Shown here: positions 20,920-33,391 of the stretch, piece after piece
Layout: every line of letters begins with the position of its first letter
How positions within the stretch are numbered: the first letter of the stretch is position 1
Assembly: GCF_009905375.1 (NCBI RefSeq)
Contig: NC_133655.1
Location: forward strand, 171,057,141 to 171,121,140
Direction: 5' to 3'
Source of the DNA: Apium graveolens
Lineage: Eukaryota; Streptophyta; Magnoliopsida; Apiales; Apiaceae
DNA length: 64,000 bases
Position numbers and translations under genes: made by a program
The notes under the pieces: generated by a model
Databases searched by the model: none
Told to the model about the DNA's origin: nothing
The model's input: the letters and a program-made list of their open reading frames with translations, nothing else

Positions 20920-22284
20920 CTTTTTTATCTGTTGTTATGTGATGAAAGAAGAAAGCAAGGGTGAGCAGCAAGCCCACCAAAATAATATGTATAATGATTA
21001 ACAATATATGAGCCTTCTCATAGTACTCATGAAAGTCTTGGTCAAAAGAAATGAACCAAGTTTGATATCTTAATGCGATGAAGTCGCAAAATATTCAGTA
21101 TATATACATATATACTTTTCAAAATCTTGGAAGTCCTCTTCCATGCATAATATACACAGAGTTCTAGTTTATAACTGTATAAAACTACCGTTGCAAGGTG
21201 ATCTCATATATCTAACCTTGTCTCAACGTTTTTCTGAAATCTTTGACATGCATAAGATAATCATTTACTAGATATAAGTTTAAAAGATGAAGTTACAAGA
21301 TACTCCAATATACTTATATCTTTTCCAAATACTACTTGAACTACCACCGTTCAAGTTATAATTAGTTTCAAAAGATTCATCACATAGATGAGACTACAAG
21401 ACAAGATTTGAATAGATTCAATCTTTGAACATCATTATAAATAATGAAGTTACGAGATACTTCATTAAGTCCTGATATATATATACACCTATATATATAT
21501 ACATTTCATACACTCCTTGAAAACCTCTGTTATGAAAATTATAAACAGAGTTGCAATATCCAATGAATTTGGAAAGAAAAGAATTTTGGCATAAACCTGA
21601 TATCTTGCTGATCAGGCAAAGATACCAATAAGTAACCTTTTCTACTAGTAGATGGATGAATCCCCCACCGGTCATCACCCTGGCCACATAAGGACCTTGT
21701 GCTGGACCGCCACCCGGCCTCTTACGCGTTGATGGACTGCCACCCAGCCACTTACACTTTGATAGACCGTACCCCGTCATGTCGCTTATGCCGACTCAAT
21801 TAGAGGGACTTACTTCCCGAACGTTGGGCAAGTAATCAAATTGTTTTCTCAAAACAGCAACCACGTTGCGAATGTAAAATACACCACAGAGCTGGATCCC
21901 CCAGGTTTTGAGCGAGTATTTAAATCCCCTTTGAAAGGAAGATCTTAAATATAAAAATGAGTTTTGGGGTCCACTCTAACTTTAAAAATCATTTTGAAGA
22001 CTCGAAAACATTTTTAAGAATGTTTAGAGTACTGCTGATTTATTAAAATAAATCAGTCCCGATATATTAGAAATATCTGAATATTATTATTTAAATAATA
22101 TTCTCATAAAGATAATCCTTATAAAAATAATCGAAGTAGAAGTTTTAAAACTCATACTTGAAATGAATATTAAATAACCAAAGATATACTTATACAAAAG
22201 TACTATCTTTATTTGAATAATCGAAAATAAGTTTGATTATCGAAATATTATTCTTTAATAAAATAAAGAATATTATTAAATAAT

Positions 22285-22450
22285 AAGCGGAGTCATAATA
22301 CCTCGAATGAATATTATAAATAATATTCATTAAATAAAATAAACGGAGTCATACATCCTCAAATGAATATTCAAATAATAATCATTAAATAGAATAAACA
22401 GAGTCATAAGTCCACGAATGAATATTCAAATAATATTCATTAAATAAAGT
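22285..22450 (-). repeat. 55-bp hairpin minisatellite, about 3 diverged units
   Basis: Same unit as 5034-5420, inverted because the LTR is inverted. The units share GAGTCATA and a GAATATTC/GAATATT hairpin. Only about three diverged units are present, which suggests repeat amplification differs between LTR copies. Confidence 0.8.
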
Positions 22451-25400
22451 TAAAGTTATCGAATAAACCTTATTCGATTAATAGTTTTGAAAACTATAAC
22501 CATATATATATAAATATATATATATATTATACTCGGGAACATCGACTCCCGGTTTAGAAATATGTTCACCTTTGGGTCCTCTATACTAAGGGTATACGCA
22601 TCTACTGCTTATCTCTAGCATAGGTATTATGCAACTATAAGCATTGAAATCAACAGATAGATAACCAGATTACAAAACAGACATGCATATAAACCATATC
22701 ACATGCTACAATATATCGCAAGAATTTGCTAATAACAAATATGCATTTATCGCAAGATCATGCATATACACATATACATCACAACAATAGTTATACGGGT
22801 AGAAAACTTGCCTGAGTGCTCCCGGATAGACTTAAGCTTAGAGTGGGTCCGATAACCTATGAACAACAACATAAGTCGAAATTAAACCCCGGTCGCTTAA
22901 GAAACTAGACTTTAACCATTTAGAGTCCTAACGTTCGCTTTCGCGCTTAACGATTCACTTAAGTCGCTCGAGTATTCTCGGCTCCACCATTTTTAATAAA
23001 TTAACCATTAAGGGTTTTAAGGCGATTCTTTCGCGAGTACCTTACCAACTGCCTAATCCACTTAACATAATTGTTTCATACCCCAATTAGTCCTTTAAGG
23101 TCTTTAACCTATGTTTCAAAGTAAGGCGAGGGGTAATGGTTCGGTCGCGAAACACCGTTACTTAAAACGGTCGTTTCTCCTAAACCGTACATCGGAATCA
23201 AACGAACTACATATCAAAACGAAGCTCGTAACATGAACTATCTAATCATGGCAATGGTCAAAACCTAGCAGTGAGTTCACGGGTCCTAATGTTAAGAACA
23301 AAAACAGCCTAAAGTAAATCGGACATTACGACGGCTATGTTTACACGATTTCCCAAAATTTTACCAACCAATTCAACACCAAATCATCACCAATCAATCC
23401 CAATACAACCATATGACCATATCACTCATCAACCACTTTAAACAATTTAAACCAAGCTCAAATCATACCATGAATCATCAAGAACAACTAGTGCTACTTT
23501 TTAACTCCAAAATCAACAAAAGCACTTAACCACTAAGATCTCAACATGACAAAACAACTACTACACTTAATCTCTCATTCCATCATCATAATCATTTATA
23601 CCAAACAACTAAATGCTAAGATAATGAAGAGTTATACCTTCCTTGAAGCTTTTAATCCATGAAAGATCCTTGGAACGCCCATGGAAGCCTTAATCTAACC
23701 TCCTACAAGCTTGTTCTTTCAAAGAAATCAAGAACACAAAAATTAATTTCAAGAAAGTACTATTCACCATCTTCTTGAATGATTTATAGGAAATGCTAGG
23801 AAAGGATTTTGAAGCTAAGATTTCTATGAAGTATGTAACTTAACTAGGAGAAGCTAGGATAATTACCTTGTAAATTAGCAAGTGGAGGAGCTTGGACTTC
23901 CCTTTTGCTAAGAAAGAAGCCGAGAGCTTCATGAAGAAAATGGAGTGTTTTGTGTTCTTTGTGATTTGTTTTGATTTGCCTTGGTTGTTTTTGTTTTGAT
24001 TTTGGTTAATTACCTTATTAACCTTGAACTTTGTGTGGTTATCATTCATCCACACCTCCTTCCCCCCTATGTCATGCTTATGTCACCTTGTGATGTCATC
24101 ATCCATTACTTGCCTTCTTCTTATTGGTTGGATGACCTCATCATCCCTAACCTCCTTGATTAACTCCTAATTGTTTGCCTAATGACCGCTGATCTGTTAT
24201 ACGGTTCGCTTAACTTTCGTTCTCGTTTCTCGTTTGAGGGATCATACCTGGGATCTTATTACTTAGGTTCCCTTAACCTTTCTCAATACATTATATTCCT
24301 TTTATGATCCTCTCTTATAATCCTTGAATTTAAATCCTTTTTATCCTGTTACCTTATACTTAATTCTTTCGGTATCTGGTGGATTTTCAAGAAAAATCAA
24401 AGTGTTCGGATTTGGATTCTGACGATCTTTACATACACTTATATCCCATATAAAGTACTAATAAGATCTCAGAATAACAATAGAAGAACCCCTACATAGT
24501 GTGGCATGAAAAGTTTTCTCATTCAGCATAATCTGCAAAATCACTATTCATAAGGGTTTTAAAAATTCCAAAATTTGGGGTTATTACAACAACCATCAGG
24601 TAAATGCCAAAAAACCCATAGCCAGCCATTGAATACAAAGTACGAGGACTTGTTCAGCGGGAAAGGTGATGATATTGATACCCCTTGTCCGTAACTCCAA
24701 TGTTATAGGCCTATGCTCTATATATTTCCCAAGAGTAACTAGTCGGGCTATCCCAGAAGAGGGGTTTACGGATAATGGATAAACCCTCATTTGGCTCTGG
24801 CTCTCGTTCCTTAAAGCGGCTGAAGCTCAATTCCCAAAGTTCTGGATGTCTCTTCCTCTAAGATGTAACTGAAAGGATCAAATTGTTAAAGGCTGATGTG
24901 AAATATAAAAGTGATAGAGTTACCTCTATACTCGTTGATTATCTTCCTTATCATGTATTCTATTCCAATTCCAAGGTTCACACTGGAACCTGAACTTACA
25001 TCATTCTTGTAAGTTCCTATTCCTGTGCAAGGTCCTTGCACTCCAATTCCAACCATATTTATGCAAGACTTCACAAGATATACACTAGCTCTATTTCCCT
25101 GAGATCGACATGCACCTGTGGAAAGGGATCCTACCCTATCCAGAGATTCATATTTTCCTATCAATCTATCCAATGAGGTTCACATACCTACATGAACCTA
25201 AACTAAGAGTTATGTATCCATACAAACTCATCCATTAAATATATATTCTCTTGCATAAGTTAAACCTTGCCATCCAGAGGGAATCATGTAGGTTAAATAA
25301 TTGGGATCCTTCCCAAATTCATGTATAATCTATACATTTCCAATATCCTTTTTAAGTATAATCCACACTTGTTCCCAATCTAGGTTATCCATATACCTAG

Positions 25401-25991
25401 ATTCCCTAGGGTCTTGAAAAAACCATATACCCTTAGGTTTTCCACATAATCTTTTGGGCCCTTCTGGTTCGGAGAATTGAAGTAAATCAACTTCATCCCG
25501 GGTTTTATACATTTTCGGCTTTCCCAAGCCTTATGTATACCCTAGCCAAGTTAAAATTCCATATATCCCTAGGGATTTCCAAATATATTCCAATATAATC
25601 CATATATTATCTATTCCAATTCATAAATAAACCATATATGTTCTGATCCATGGTGTAAAAGCCAATCCATGAATGCCAAATCTAATCTGTGGCGTGTAAG
25701 TCAATTCCAAAAAATCCATGAAAACCAATTTTATCCACAAAACCATATCCAGAGAAATGCATGAAAGCTAAATCCAATCTGTACATAAACCCTGACCAAA
25801 ATTCCTTGAATTCTTTAAAAATCAATTTCCATTTGGGGTTCTCACCCTATGCGATCAGTCCTCACTAGGGTTTTAATAAAAATCCCATTACCCTAATCCA
25901 TTCACTGCTTGAAAATTCTAATTTTCTTGAAAATTTATCACTTTCAAGACACCATCATGAGTAGCATACAATATACCATCCACTACCCCCT

Positions 25992-26025
25992 GGTTCCTTG
26001 TAGCCATCTTAATGTAAGAGGAACC
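25992..26025. repeat. Hairpin GGTTCCT / AGGAACC, copy 2
   Basis: Related to 18168-18200 with the same flanking order (ACTACCCCC before, AAGCTTACATGAGC after at about 26073). The arms match over 7 bases and the spacer has diverged while pairing is kept. Confidence 0.6.
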
Positions 26026-26585
26026 TTGTATATTCCACAAACAATCTCGACTAGCTTTCACCTCGAACCCGTAAGCTTACATGAGCATGCTTATTATAAG
26101 AAATAAGAAGTATCATAGGAGAAGCATCTACTACCTCTAATACACCTTCCCATAAAAACTATACAACCTTTCCTTGATGATTCCAGAAATATTACTGTAT
26201 TTCTTCTGGGGGGTCAAATGTCAGAAACCTAGGAGGCCTCTTATTGAGGGGAAAACTAGATATGTTGAACTCCTTGTCCTCATGTATGCAGGCCTTCATG
26301 ATTTTACCAATAAAATATACCTTCATTAAATTTGTCAAATAGAAGATTTTGGGCCTCTACCGGGGTTTCGCAAAATCGGACTACCCCCAAGTAGCGTGGT
26401 ATCCACTACCCCCCAATTTTTCAAGATAGTTTCTTCATGGTCGAAAGTTGAACCTTGTATGGCTTCTCATTCTCGTAGAGGAGAAGCAGAAATAGGTATC
26501 CATGAGGCTGACCATCACAGGATTCAAGGTAACCTCAACTAGCTCATAGAACAGGGTAAATAGCTTTTACCAATACCTTGAAATA

Positions 26586-26760
26586 GACCTTCTACCGGGG
26601 TATCTTATATTTCTTCCATCCTCTACCGGGATATTTCAGATTTCTCCCATCCCCTACGGGGGTATTCCATATTTCTTCCATCCCCTACCGGGGTATTTTA
26701 GATTTTTTCCATTCCTACGGGGGTATTTATGATTTTTATTTATCCCCCACGAGGGTAATG
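26586..26760 (+). repeat. Tandem array of about 40-bp units with CTACCGGGGTAT
   Basis: About five imperfect units: (C/T)CTAC(C/G)GGGGTAT, then an AT-rich TTTCTTCCAT segment. Each core is itself close to an inverted repeat (ACCCC versus GGGGT). It sits inside the non-coding part of the 13.1 kb element. Confidence 0.8.
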
Positions 26761-29258
26761 CTGCTAGCAGTAGTTTTTAGGGAAAGCTTCCCCTAATTTG
26801 TTTCCACCTTTTTTTTGCTTACGAGGATTGAAGACCATCCCAGATGATATTCCATTGTCCATCCCATTTTTACGGGATTCTACAACTCTAGGTTCTGGCC
26901 TATGATATTGGAGGGGAGTGTAGCCGAAACCCCCCCCCCCATGTTGGAGACCTGACATTCGGCCAATAACATCATCCTCATGGGCATAAAAATGATCAAC
27001 ATTAATTCTGATACAAGCTCTAATGAATTGAGCTAGTTTTCTTCCAAGGGCTCCTGCTATAAACCAACCTTAAAGGCTGTCACGCCCTTTTGGGCCAGGT
27101 GAAAATGTTTATTAACCCCTTATACTAACCTGTTCCAGGGGTTTCTCAAGCCTTCAACCCCTTTTAACATGGGCAACCTTCATAACCATCTTATAAATTC
27201 TCGGATGATATTTCTATAGGCTCTCATGGTTATATCTCATAAATGTTCATATACCCCTTATCCAAGAAGTGTTCTCCCTATGGGCTCTCATGGTTGTTGG
27301 GATTTACCAGAAAATATAATAGCCTCGATATACGCCTTATATGCCTTCATTTTCATATTAATCCAGCTTCAATACTCCTTTGGGTCGGGGGTTTTTGATT
27401 ATATTCAAAACTATAATTCATCTCATGAAGGAAAAGAGATTTAGGAATGTAGGACCCTTATTTCATCTCCCATAATAGGGTCTCTCATATTTAGTTGGAG
27501 CCTCTTCTTAGGATTATTTGGAACCTCTACCCAAGGATTTTCCTGGTTACACCCCTCCATCATGGGAAGCTTCTAGCTTCTGAAACTTATCCTCCAGGAG
27601 CATGCCATCATGGAACCTCTATTTGGGTTTCTCGTATGGGTAAACCACTTTTCCATAGAAGCCTAGTTTTCGGTCTTATTAATATTAGAGAATTGGCCAC
27701 CAATCAAGGGGTTCACAGCCTCTTTTGTATTGGATTTTTCCTGCTTCTCATAAATAATATATTCGCATCTCTTTTGATGTTCAGGCTTACCTAATTAATC
27801 CACTTATAGGCTGAAGTACGGGGTAAATTTGGGGTTTTCCGGTTTTCACAATACCCCTGGCTTGTTGAACCCCTGGTATATTGAATGCCAAGTCTAGTTG
27901 AACATATAGCCCATGTAAATACATACTCCAATAAAAATGTCGGGCTTATTAAAGGGGACTTTTATAGGCCTTAACCTCTGCACGGTTAAACCCTTATTCG
28001 GTTGAACCCCTTATTCGGGTGAAGATGGACTTTGATAGGCTCTAACCCCTAAGAGATAGAACCTCCATATTGAGATTCTCCATTTTTTACTATAAGAGCC
28101 TCTTTACCAAATTCACAAATATAATATTTAGGGGTATTCGGGATTTGGGCCTTCCCTTGAATTTGCTCATACTTTGTTAAACCAAGAAATTTACTCCCCC
28201 AATATCTCATGACTGCCCTTTTATTTAGATGTCTACCATTAAATTCTGTAGTGGTTGGAGCGTTGTAAGAACTTGAAATCATGTCACAAATAACCTTTCT
28301 ATCTGCCCACATGCGGATATAGACTCTATGGGGAACTTTTCAAACCATTGATAGGCCTTCTCAACGAGGACTGCAACCAACAGCTTACACCTCGCATTTC
28401 CTTCCACCTGATGCACCCTCATCTCTATGCTAAAGTGATAGAATTATTCCGCTGGATTAGAGATACCATAATATTTGGGGATAACACCTATTTTGTAGAA
28501 ACTGGGCAATGTAGATTCATCTATAACCCTGGAAATTGGGAATATGGGACTCTTCTAATTTTTAGATTATAAGGTGGTCCGACATTCTATGAAAAAGGCA
28601 CATACCCCTCGTCGACATTTACCAAAGTTATTTTTCATCCAATATTCATTTTGGGGTTTCACCACATCTGCGGAAATTCGTATCGAGTTTTGCCATGTCC
28701 ATAATTTTTATACATTCCCCATTGTGATCCATCAATATGATTTCATGGGCTTTCTACTTAGATAAAATATCCCAGCCCATTCCGGTCTTCTGAGATAGGG
28801 TTCTTATCATTGCCAATTTCGAGGTTGAAACATCAATTATGAGGTAAACTAGATTACGATCTGCCCCAAGATTTCATTTACCAACATTTAACTCGGGAAC
28901 TGCCATAGACTAGGGCTTTTCGTATAGAGGGGAAATCCCTAATCGGGCTTTTACCATTTATCTCATAGGCCCATTTGACTGTAGCCTCTCCATATGGCCT
29001 TTACTTCTTTTCATTAATCCGAATTTTTTCCCAAGCAAAAGAAATAATCCATATCTTGAAGTTATTTCTCCCATTCTTCATTTCCCAGGTCAATCATCAG
29101 AAAGCACATTTCTTGGAGTACTTTCTCCAGCCCTTCCTTCCTCATATCTAGAGCTATGAACAATTTCCTATTTTCCCTGCCAGCCACCTGTTGGGCCTTA
29201 TTTCCAATCCTCTTCGAATGGAATCAACACCTGAAGATCATATTTCGGCCATAATGTC

Positions 29259-29473
29259 CTAGACCTTTTCCATCAAGGCTAAAACACTTGCATATCGGAG
29301 CCATAAATTTAATGGGAGATCGACTCTCCTGCATATCCACTTGATATCATCTATATTGTCTTCATTAATGGCCTCATTGGGCTCGATTTCAAGGTCGCCT
29401 TTGTTGTTCGCCGGTGTACGTTCATCGCCGGAGCTTTTCCTCGTCTTTCCCCTGAAAAGATCACCAATGCCCT
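29259..29473 (-). pseudogene. Short 5' open frame of the 13.1 kb element (unknown)
   Basis: A stop-free stretch of about 70 codons right after the PBS-like site. It includes KEGIGDLFRGKTRKSSGDE, PANNKGDLEIEPNEAI and DDIKWICRRVDLPLNLWL, and ends at a TAG after MEKV. Further pieces downstream (GLEKVLQEMCFLMIDLGNEE) are out of frame. The position is that of gag, but no zinc knuckle or capsid motif is seen. Confidence 0.3.
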
Positions 29474-29486
29474 CCTTCTAGCGCCA
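29474..29486 (-). promoter_or_regulatory. PBS-like site TGGCGCTAGAAGG
   Basis: Begins with TGG, as expected for pairing with a tRNA CCA end, shortly inside the 5' LTR. The TTTTTGGCGC context is common in some plant Gypsy and non-autonomous elements. The primer tRNA was not identified. Confidence 0.5.
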
Positions 29487-29493
29487 AAAATGT

Positions 29494-30355
29494 TGTGAGA
29501 GGAATTTGGTACAACATTCGGGGAGGTTGTTGCTAGAATAACGGAAGAATCGCGGAGATTTGGACCAAAAATCGGGCAAATTATGAAAAGCTGAATATGC
29601 CTGATCTGCCGGAAGCGGGATGTGTTTTTGGTTATGTTTGGACTGAATTTGCAAGGACTCCGAGCGTGGTGGCGGAGTAATTCCTACTCAGCCGTGGGGG
29701 GTGCCCGAAATTGGTCTCGCGAGAGCTCCACCGTGTATTTTGATAGAGAAAACGAGTGTCCAGCCTTTGCAAATGACCTACATATCCTATATTTATAGGA
29801 ATCAAGTCCATATGTAGTTCTATAGCTTTAGAACTCCTCTATGATGGGCTACCCACATTTTTACCAAGCCCATAACAGCTTCTAAGACTTATCCAAGTAG
29901 GTTTAAGCTAGCCACCAAGAGTCCTTCTTCTAGTATGCCTCTAGAATCCTTGTTTATCCATGTAATTATTGTAATTATCCATGAGATATATGTATATTCC
30001 ATACGTATATGATGTATATCCACGTTTTCCAAGTTGTACTAACCTTTTAGGAGTCCAACTCTCTATTCCTTGTTGGCCAGGAGTTGTGTCCTGGTAGAAC
30101 ACTGCCTCTGCAGGCTTCTCGCCATAATCAGGATAAGCCGTGTAGGCCTCTCGCCATATTGGAAATAGCCCGGCTAAGTACTATTTCCTGGATACCCCGA
30201 TGTCTTAGCATATTGTGGGGATTCTAGGGTATTAGCCAGTCACTAAATGACCCTCCTTATTGCCCCTTTTAAGTACCCCTCTCAACAGGCCTTAAATAAC
30301 ACTTGTATCCCTCTATGGACTATAAATCCGGCTAAGGCTGATTTTTGGCACAACA
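29494..30355 (-). repeat. 5' LTR of the 13.1 kb element (862 bp)
   Basis: Collinear with 17211-18157 from TGTGAGAGG to GGCACAACA, with scattered substitutions and one missing segment of about 80 bases near the right end. The level of difference implies an old insertion. The right flank is GACATCATTAT. Confidence 0.88.
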
Positions 30356-31225
30356 GACATCATTATACCACTGGGACACATTAAGCTCCGCTCACAAGAT
30401 TAACTTTTGAATTACCGGTGCTACTTGAGCAATAAGAATGAATTGTCAAACGCACCAAGTGAATGTGCTACATGTTGTAATGATATCTAATAGGGCTTTT
30501 GGAGATCTTAATCAAGATGATCAAATTAGGACCGACAACTCCTTGTGTTTAAAAAACATATCAAAATTTAGGCGATGGCTTGTGACAGTAGTTTGAATAT
30601 GGCACAACATCAAACCCAAACAAAAAAGAATCACTACATATTTGATAATGTAAACTAGGCTAAGTTATTCTAAGTTCTACTAGTACCACTCTCCCTTCTT
30701 TCACCGCCTCGTCTAGGATATAATCAGTTTTCGAGTGTAAATATTTGTAGAAACAAAGAGGAACGCCAACTAATAAGTCAGCGCCTTCAGATTAACCAGT
30801 GAATTAGTACGGTTTTAGTACTCCTTTAGACCCGGATGAGGTTAAATTGTCATAACATATATAGCTCTTTTGACTACAGAGCTGGGCTTTGTAAGTCAAG
30901 AAGCATGTAATTGAGCTTAACTACTATAAACTTTATATGAGATCTTCGCAATGGTTGACCAACCATTTCTGCTCAAGATTCTTGATCTGATAATTTTGAA
31001 GATAAGCTTAATTATACTTGTTCCTGATATGCACCAAGTAAATTAACATTTTAGGTCCTATTTGTGGTGTCAATGGGGATGTTTTTCCTTTTATACAAAT
31101 TCATGAATATTTGCTTTCTATCCTCCTAATCAAATTAGGCACCATCTTTATTTTTATCTGTACAGAAGCAGTTCATACATAACCATTCCTCGACCATAAC
31201 TTCTGAGTACTTGAATTATGCAGCA
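30356..31225. other. 3' flank / 3' UTR side of the bHLH gene
   Basis: No frame of note. It lies directly downstream of the bHLH stop codon (minus strand) and runs to the 13.1 kb element, whose insertion point is about 870 bases past the stop. The poly(A) site was not located. Confidence 0.5.
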
Positions 31226-33391
31226 CTACGTCTTCTGCTTGCTTGAGCACCTACAGTTTGCACGAACATCCGAGAGGGTCTAAAACATTGAACGAAACAA
31301 ATGATATTAGTTTGAGATTTTTGTAGACAACTTTATAGGCTTTCAGATTGAAGTAACCCACAATTGATTACCTTGACTTCTTTCTGAAGATCTTTAATGT
31401 AGTCGACAGCCAAATCCAACATGTCTGCTGTATTCGTTTGCTGCAAGGTTGGAACAGAAGTAAATGCATCTGCAGCAACAGATGGTACTGGTTGTGTATG
31501 AAAAAATATGCAATTGATTATCCTACCTTATCCATGTTTGGCACAAGCTCTTGTAACTTCCTCATTCTTTCACTGATTTTGGTTCGTCTCACCTGAAGTT
31601 GTCACAATGAGATATTTATTCTAGACATCAAGAAAAACTGTAAATATTTTGCAAAAGTCTCGTTTATGTTAAAGCACATATGGTGTGAGGTGTGCCCTAA
31701 GATAGAATTGAAAGGTAAAGAAAGGAACTCAAAAGTTACTCTTTCAGCAATGCTACGCGGATGTGTTGCACAACCCCTCTTGGCTCTGATTTTTAGAGGA
31801 ACAGAGTCCGGAAAGTGCAATAGATGTTCCATAGCAGACAATTCCGCTGAACTTGTTGGCAAACTTAAGTGATGAGCCAATGCAGTCGAAGGGAGACTTC
31901 CACCTTCACCGGTCTGATAAAAAAATGAGTTTAGTTAGTTTATATAATAAGAACTAGATATGGTATATTTTTGTCTGAGACAAGGGGGGAACATTAAAAT
32001 CAATGATTGTACCTGATTCCGGGATGAATTTAAATTAGAAAAGGTATTTCTATCATTTCCTGCAAGGTCTGCAAGGAAATCATCAGATAAGAGTGATGAA
32101 TCATCCCATGAAGTATCTCGGGAACCACCTGACAAATAACCCCCATCATTTATCCGTCTTTCACCATAGTTTCCAAGCTCAGGCCTACCCGCACCAAAGC
32201 TTTTGGCCTCAACCTTAAAAGCACGAGGCAGTATGCTTGAAGACGAAGGTGTGCTCGGGGGAAAGTCCATTTGATTGTTCAATCGGCTACCAGAGGAAAA
32301 CGAGGAATCTACATGAGTACTACTTGCAGGTCCAGAATTTCCCATGCCTCTCATAACAGCATAGCCATGGCCAGCTTCCAAAAATTTAGATACTCAATTT
32401 AATCCGTTGTTAAAATCAAAAATCATACTATGAAAGCAGTAAGACATTAAACAAATGCAAATTGATGAACCACTTGCCATTAACAACATTAGGAAACTCT
32501 AATCCAATCACTAACTGAAACAAAGTCGAATCTAACCTATGTTTATTAAGCTAGTACTCATAAATCAAACACATGTTTTTGCAACATTGCATATAATACT
32601 CGTCAAAAACAACAAAAACTAATATAAGCTAAATCAAACAAACTACATCACATAATTTAGACATGAACATACCTACAAAATTCTACTTTCTTATATCTAA
32701 ATGTACGGAAACATTCCTAAAATGTGTAAGAGGTAACCTTTTCTGATCAGAATTCTGCCTCCAATAACTACTTCAAATTTATGCCTCTATTCACATGTTT
32801 CATTTTATCGCTAAACAGTTCCCCTGTTCTTTATACTTCAGACCATGTTATTTTTAGCTCTAGACCTCCAAGCTAAACTAGATTCAACACACAATTCAAG
32901 CAAACAAAACCAAGAACAAATATTCGAAGAACAATACCATTATCGATATTGACTTGGGCGAATAATCCAGCAGGAGAGCTACTTTGTCGAATGAGATTCG
33001 AATTGTTTCCACCACCCATCTTCATCTGAGCCAAATTATTAATTCCCAATGACCCCATCTGCTGCTGCTGCTGAGCCTGAGGCACATCTGGTTCATGCTT
33101 CATTTGAACCATAAATTGGCTATGAACTGCCTCATTTGCAAAAGAACTCGACCTAACAACAGAAACATTCGGTAAATTCAAATCCTCACCGCCACAACTC
33201 GACATAAATCTCGAAAAAAACCTATCAGAATCTGGACTTGCAGCCCTAGTGTTTACAAACTGGTCAGCAACTTCTTCACCACCAAACAAACTACCATTCA
33301 ACATATCAGCAAAGTAAGAACTCGGAGCAGATCGGTAACGAGTCAACCCCGAGTTCATCTGCTGCTGCTGCTGCTGCTGATGGTGCTCCAT
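31226..33391 (-). CDS. bHLH130-like: bHLH transcription factor, FBH / bHLH122-bHLH130 type
   Basis: Predicted exons on the minus strand are 33391-32938, 32374-32013, 31913-31740, 31592-31527, 31440-31372 and 31279-31226, all with GT-AG introns and consistent phases, giving 392 aa. The N-terminus has a Gln run and SGLTRYRSAPSSYFADML. The middle has RQSSSPAGLFAQVN, YAVMRGMGN and TSWDDSSLLSDDF. The bHLH (about 315-375) reads CATHPRSIAER, VRRTKISERMRKLQELVP and QTNTADMLDLAVDYIKDLQ, ending CRCSSKQKT. Members are nuclear E-box binders; FBH proteins activate CONSTANS and some act in drought responses in Arabidopsis. Start: 33391 is the first in-frame ATG. No break is seen. It is the only intact host gene here. 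The exact orthologue is not resolved. Confidence 0.94.
33361..33380 (-). repeat. CAG-type trinucleotide run (polyGln) in exon 1
   Basis: Consecutive GCT triplets on the plus strand encode seven Gln near the protein start. A shorter run at 33061-33072 encodes a second Gln tract. Such runs often vary in length between alleles. Confidence 0.9.

Larger units (their letters stand above)
20526..24588 (-). mobile_element. Solo LTR of the long-LTR Gypsy family, 4063 bp
   Basis: Plus-strand ends are TGTAATACCCCC and GGGGTTATTACA, flanked by ACAAC at 20521-20525 and 24589-24593. It is clearly related along its length to 58475-62829 and, inverted, to 2905-7337. It contains the 55-bp minisatellite in shorter form, the TA-rich promoter-like block near 21105 and the short conserved ORF (20919-20800). 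No internal sequence remains. It is younger than the element it splits. Confidence 0.93.
24594..29493. other. Internal region of the 13.1 kb element, right part
   Basis: No pol motif on either strand. Frames such as 28049-28312 (minus) and 27495-27794 (plus) have no recognised domain. The region contains a second hairpin (25992-26025), a GGGGTAT-type tandem array (26586-26760) and a run of 12 C at 26929-26940. Near the 5' end the minus strand has short gag-like open pieces. Confidence 0.55.
17211..30355 (-). mobile_element. 13.1 kb LTR element without recognisable pol
   Basis: Two direct LTRs (17211-18157 and 29494-30355) enclose about 11.3 kb, of which 4.06 kb is a later solo LTR. A PBS-like site follows the right LTR and a polypurine tract precedes the left LTR, giving minus orientation. 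The internal region has no RT, integrase or RNase H motif. Only short frames near the 5' end look coding. This fits a non-autonomous large derivative (LARD-type) or a heavily decayed element. Flanks do not give a clean 5-bp duplication: CATTAT touches the left end but lies 5 bases away from the right end. Confidence 0.82.

Noticed and set aside
28049..28312. 87-codon minus frame in the 13 kb element
   Set aside because: Some protein-like composition, but no neighbours in frame and no recognised domain; could be decayed gag, not supportable.
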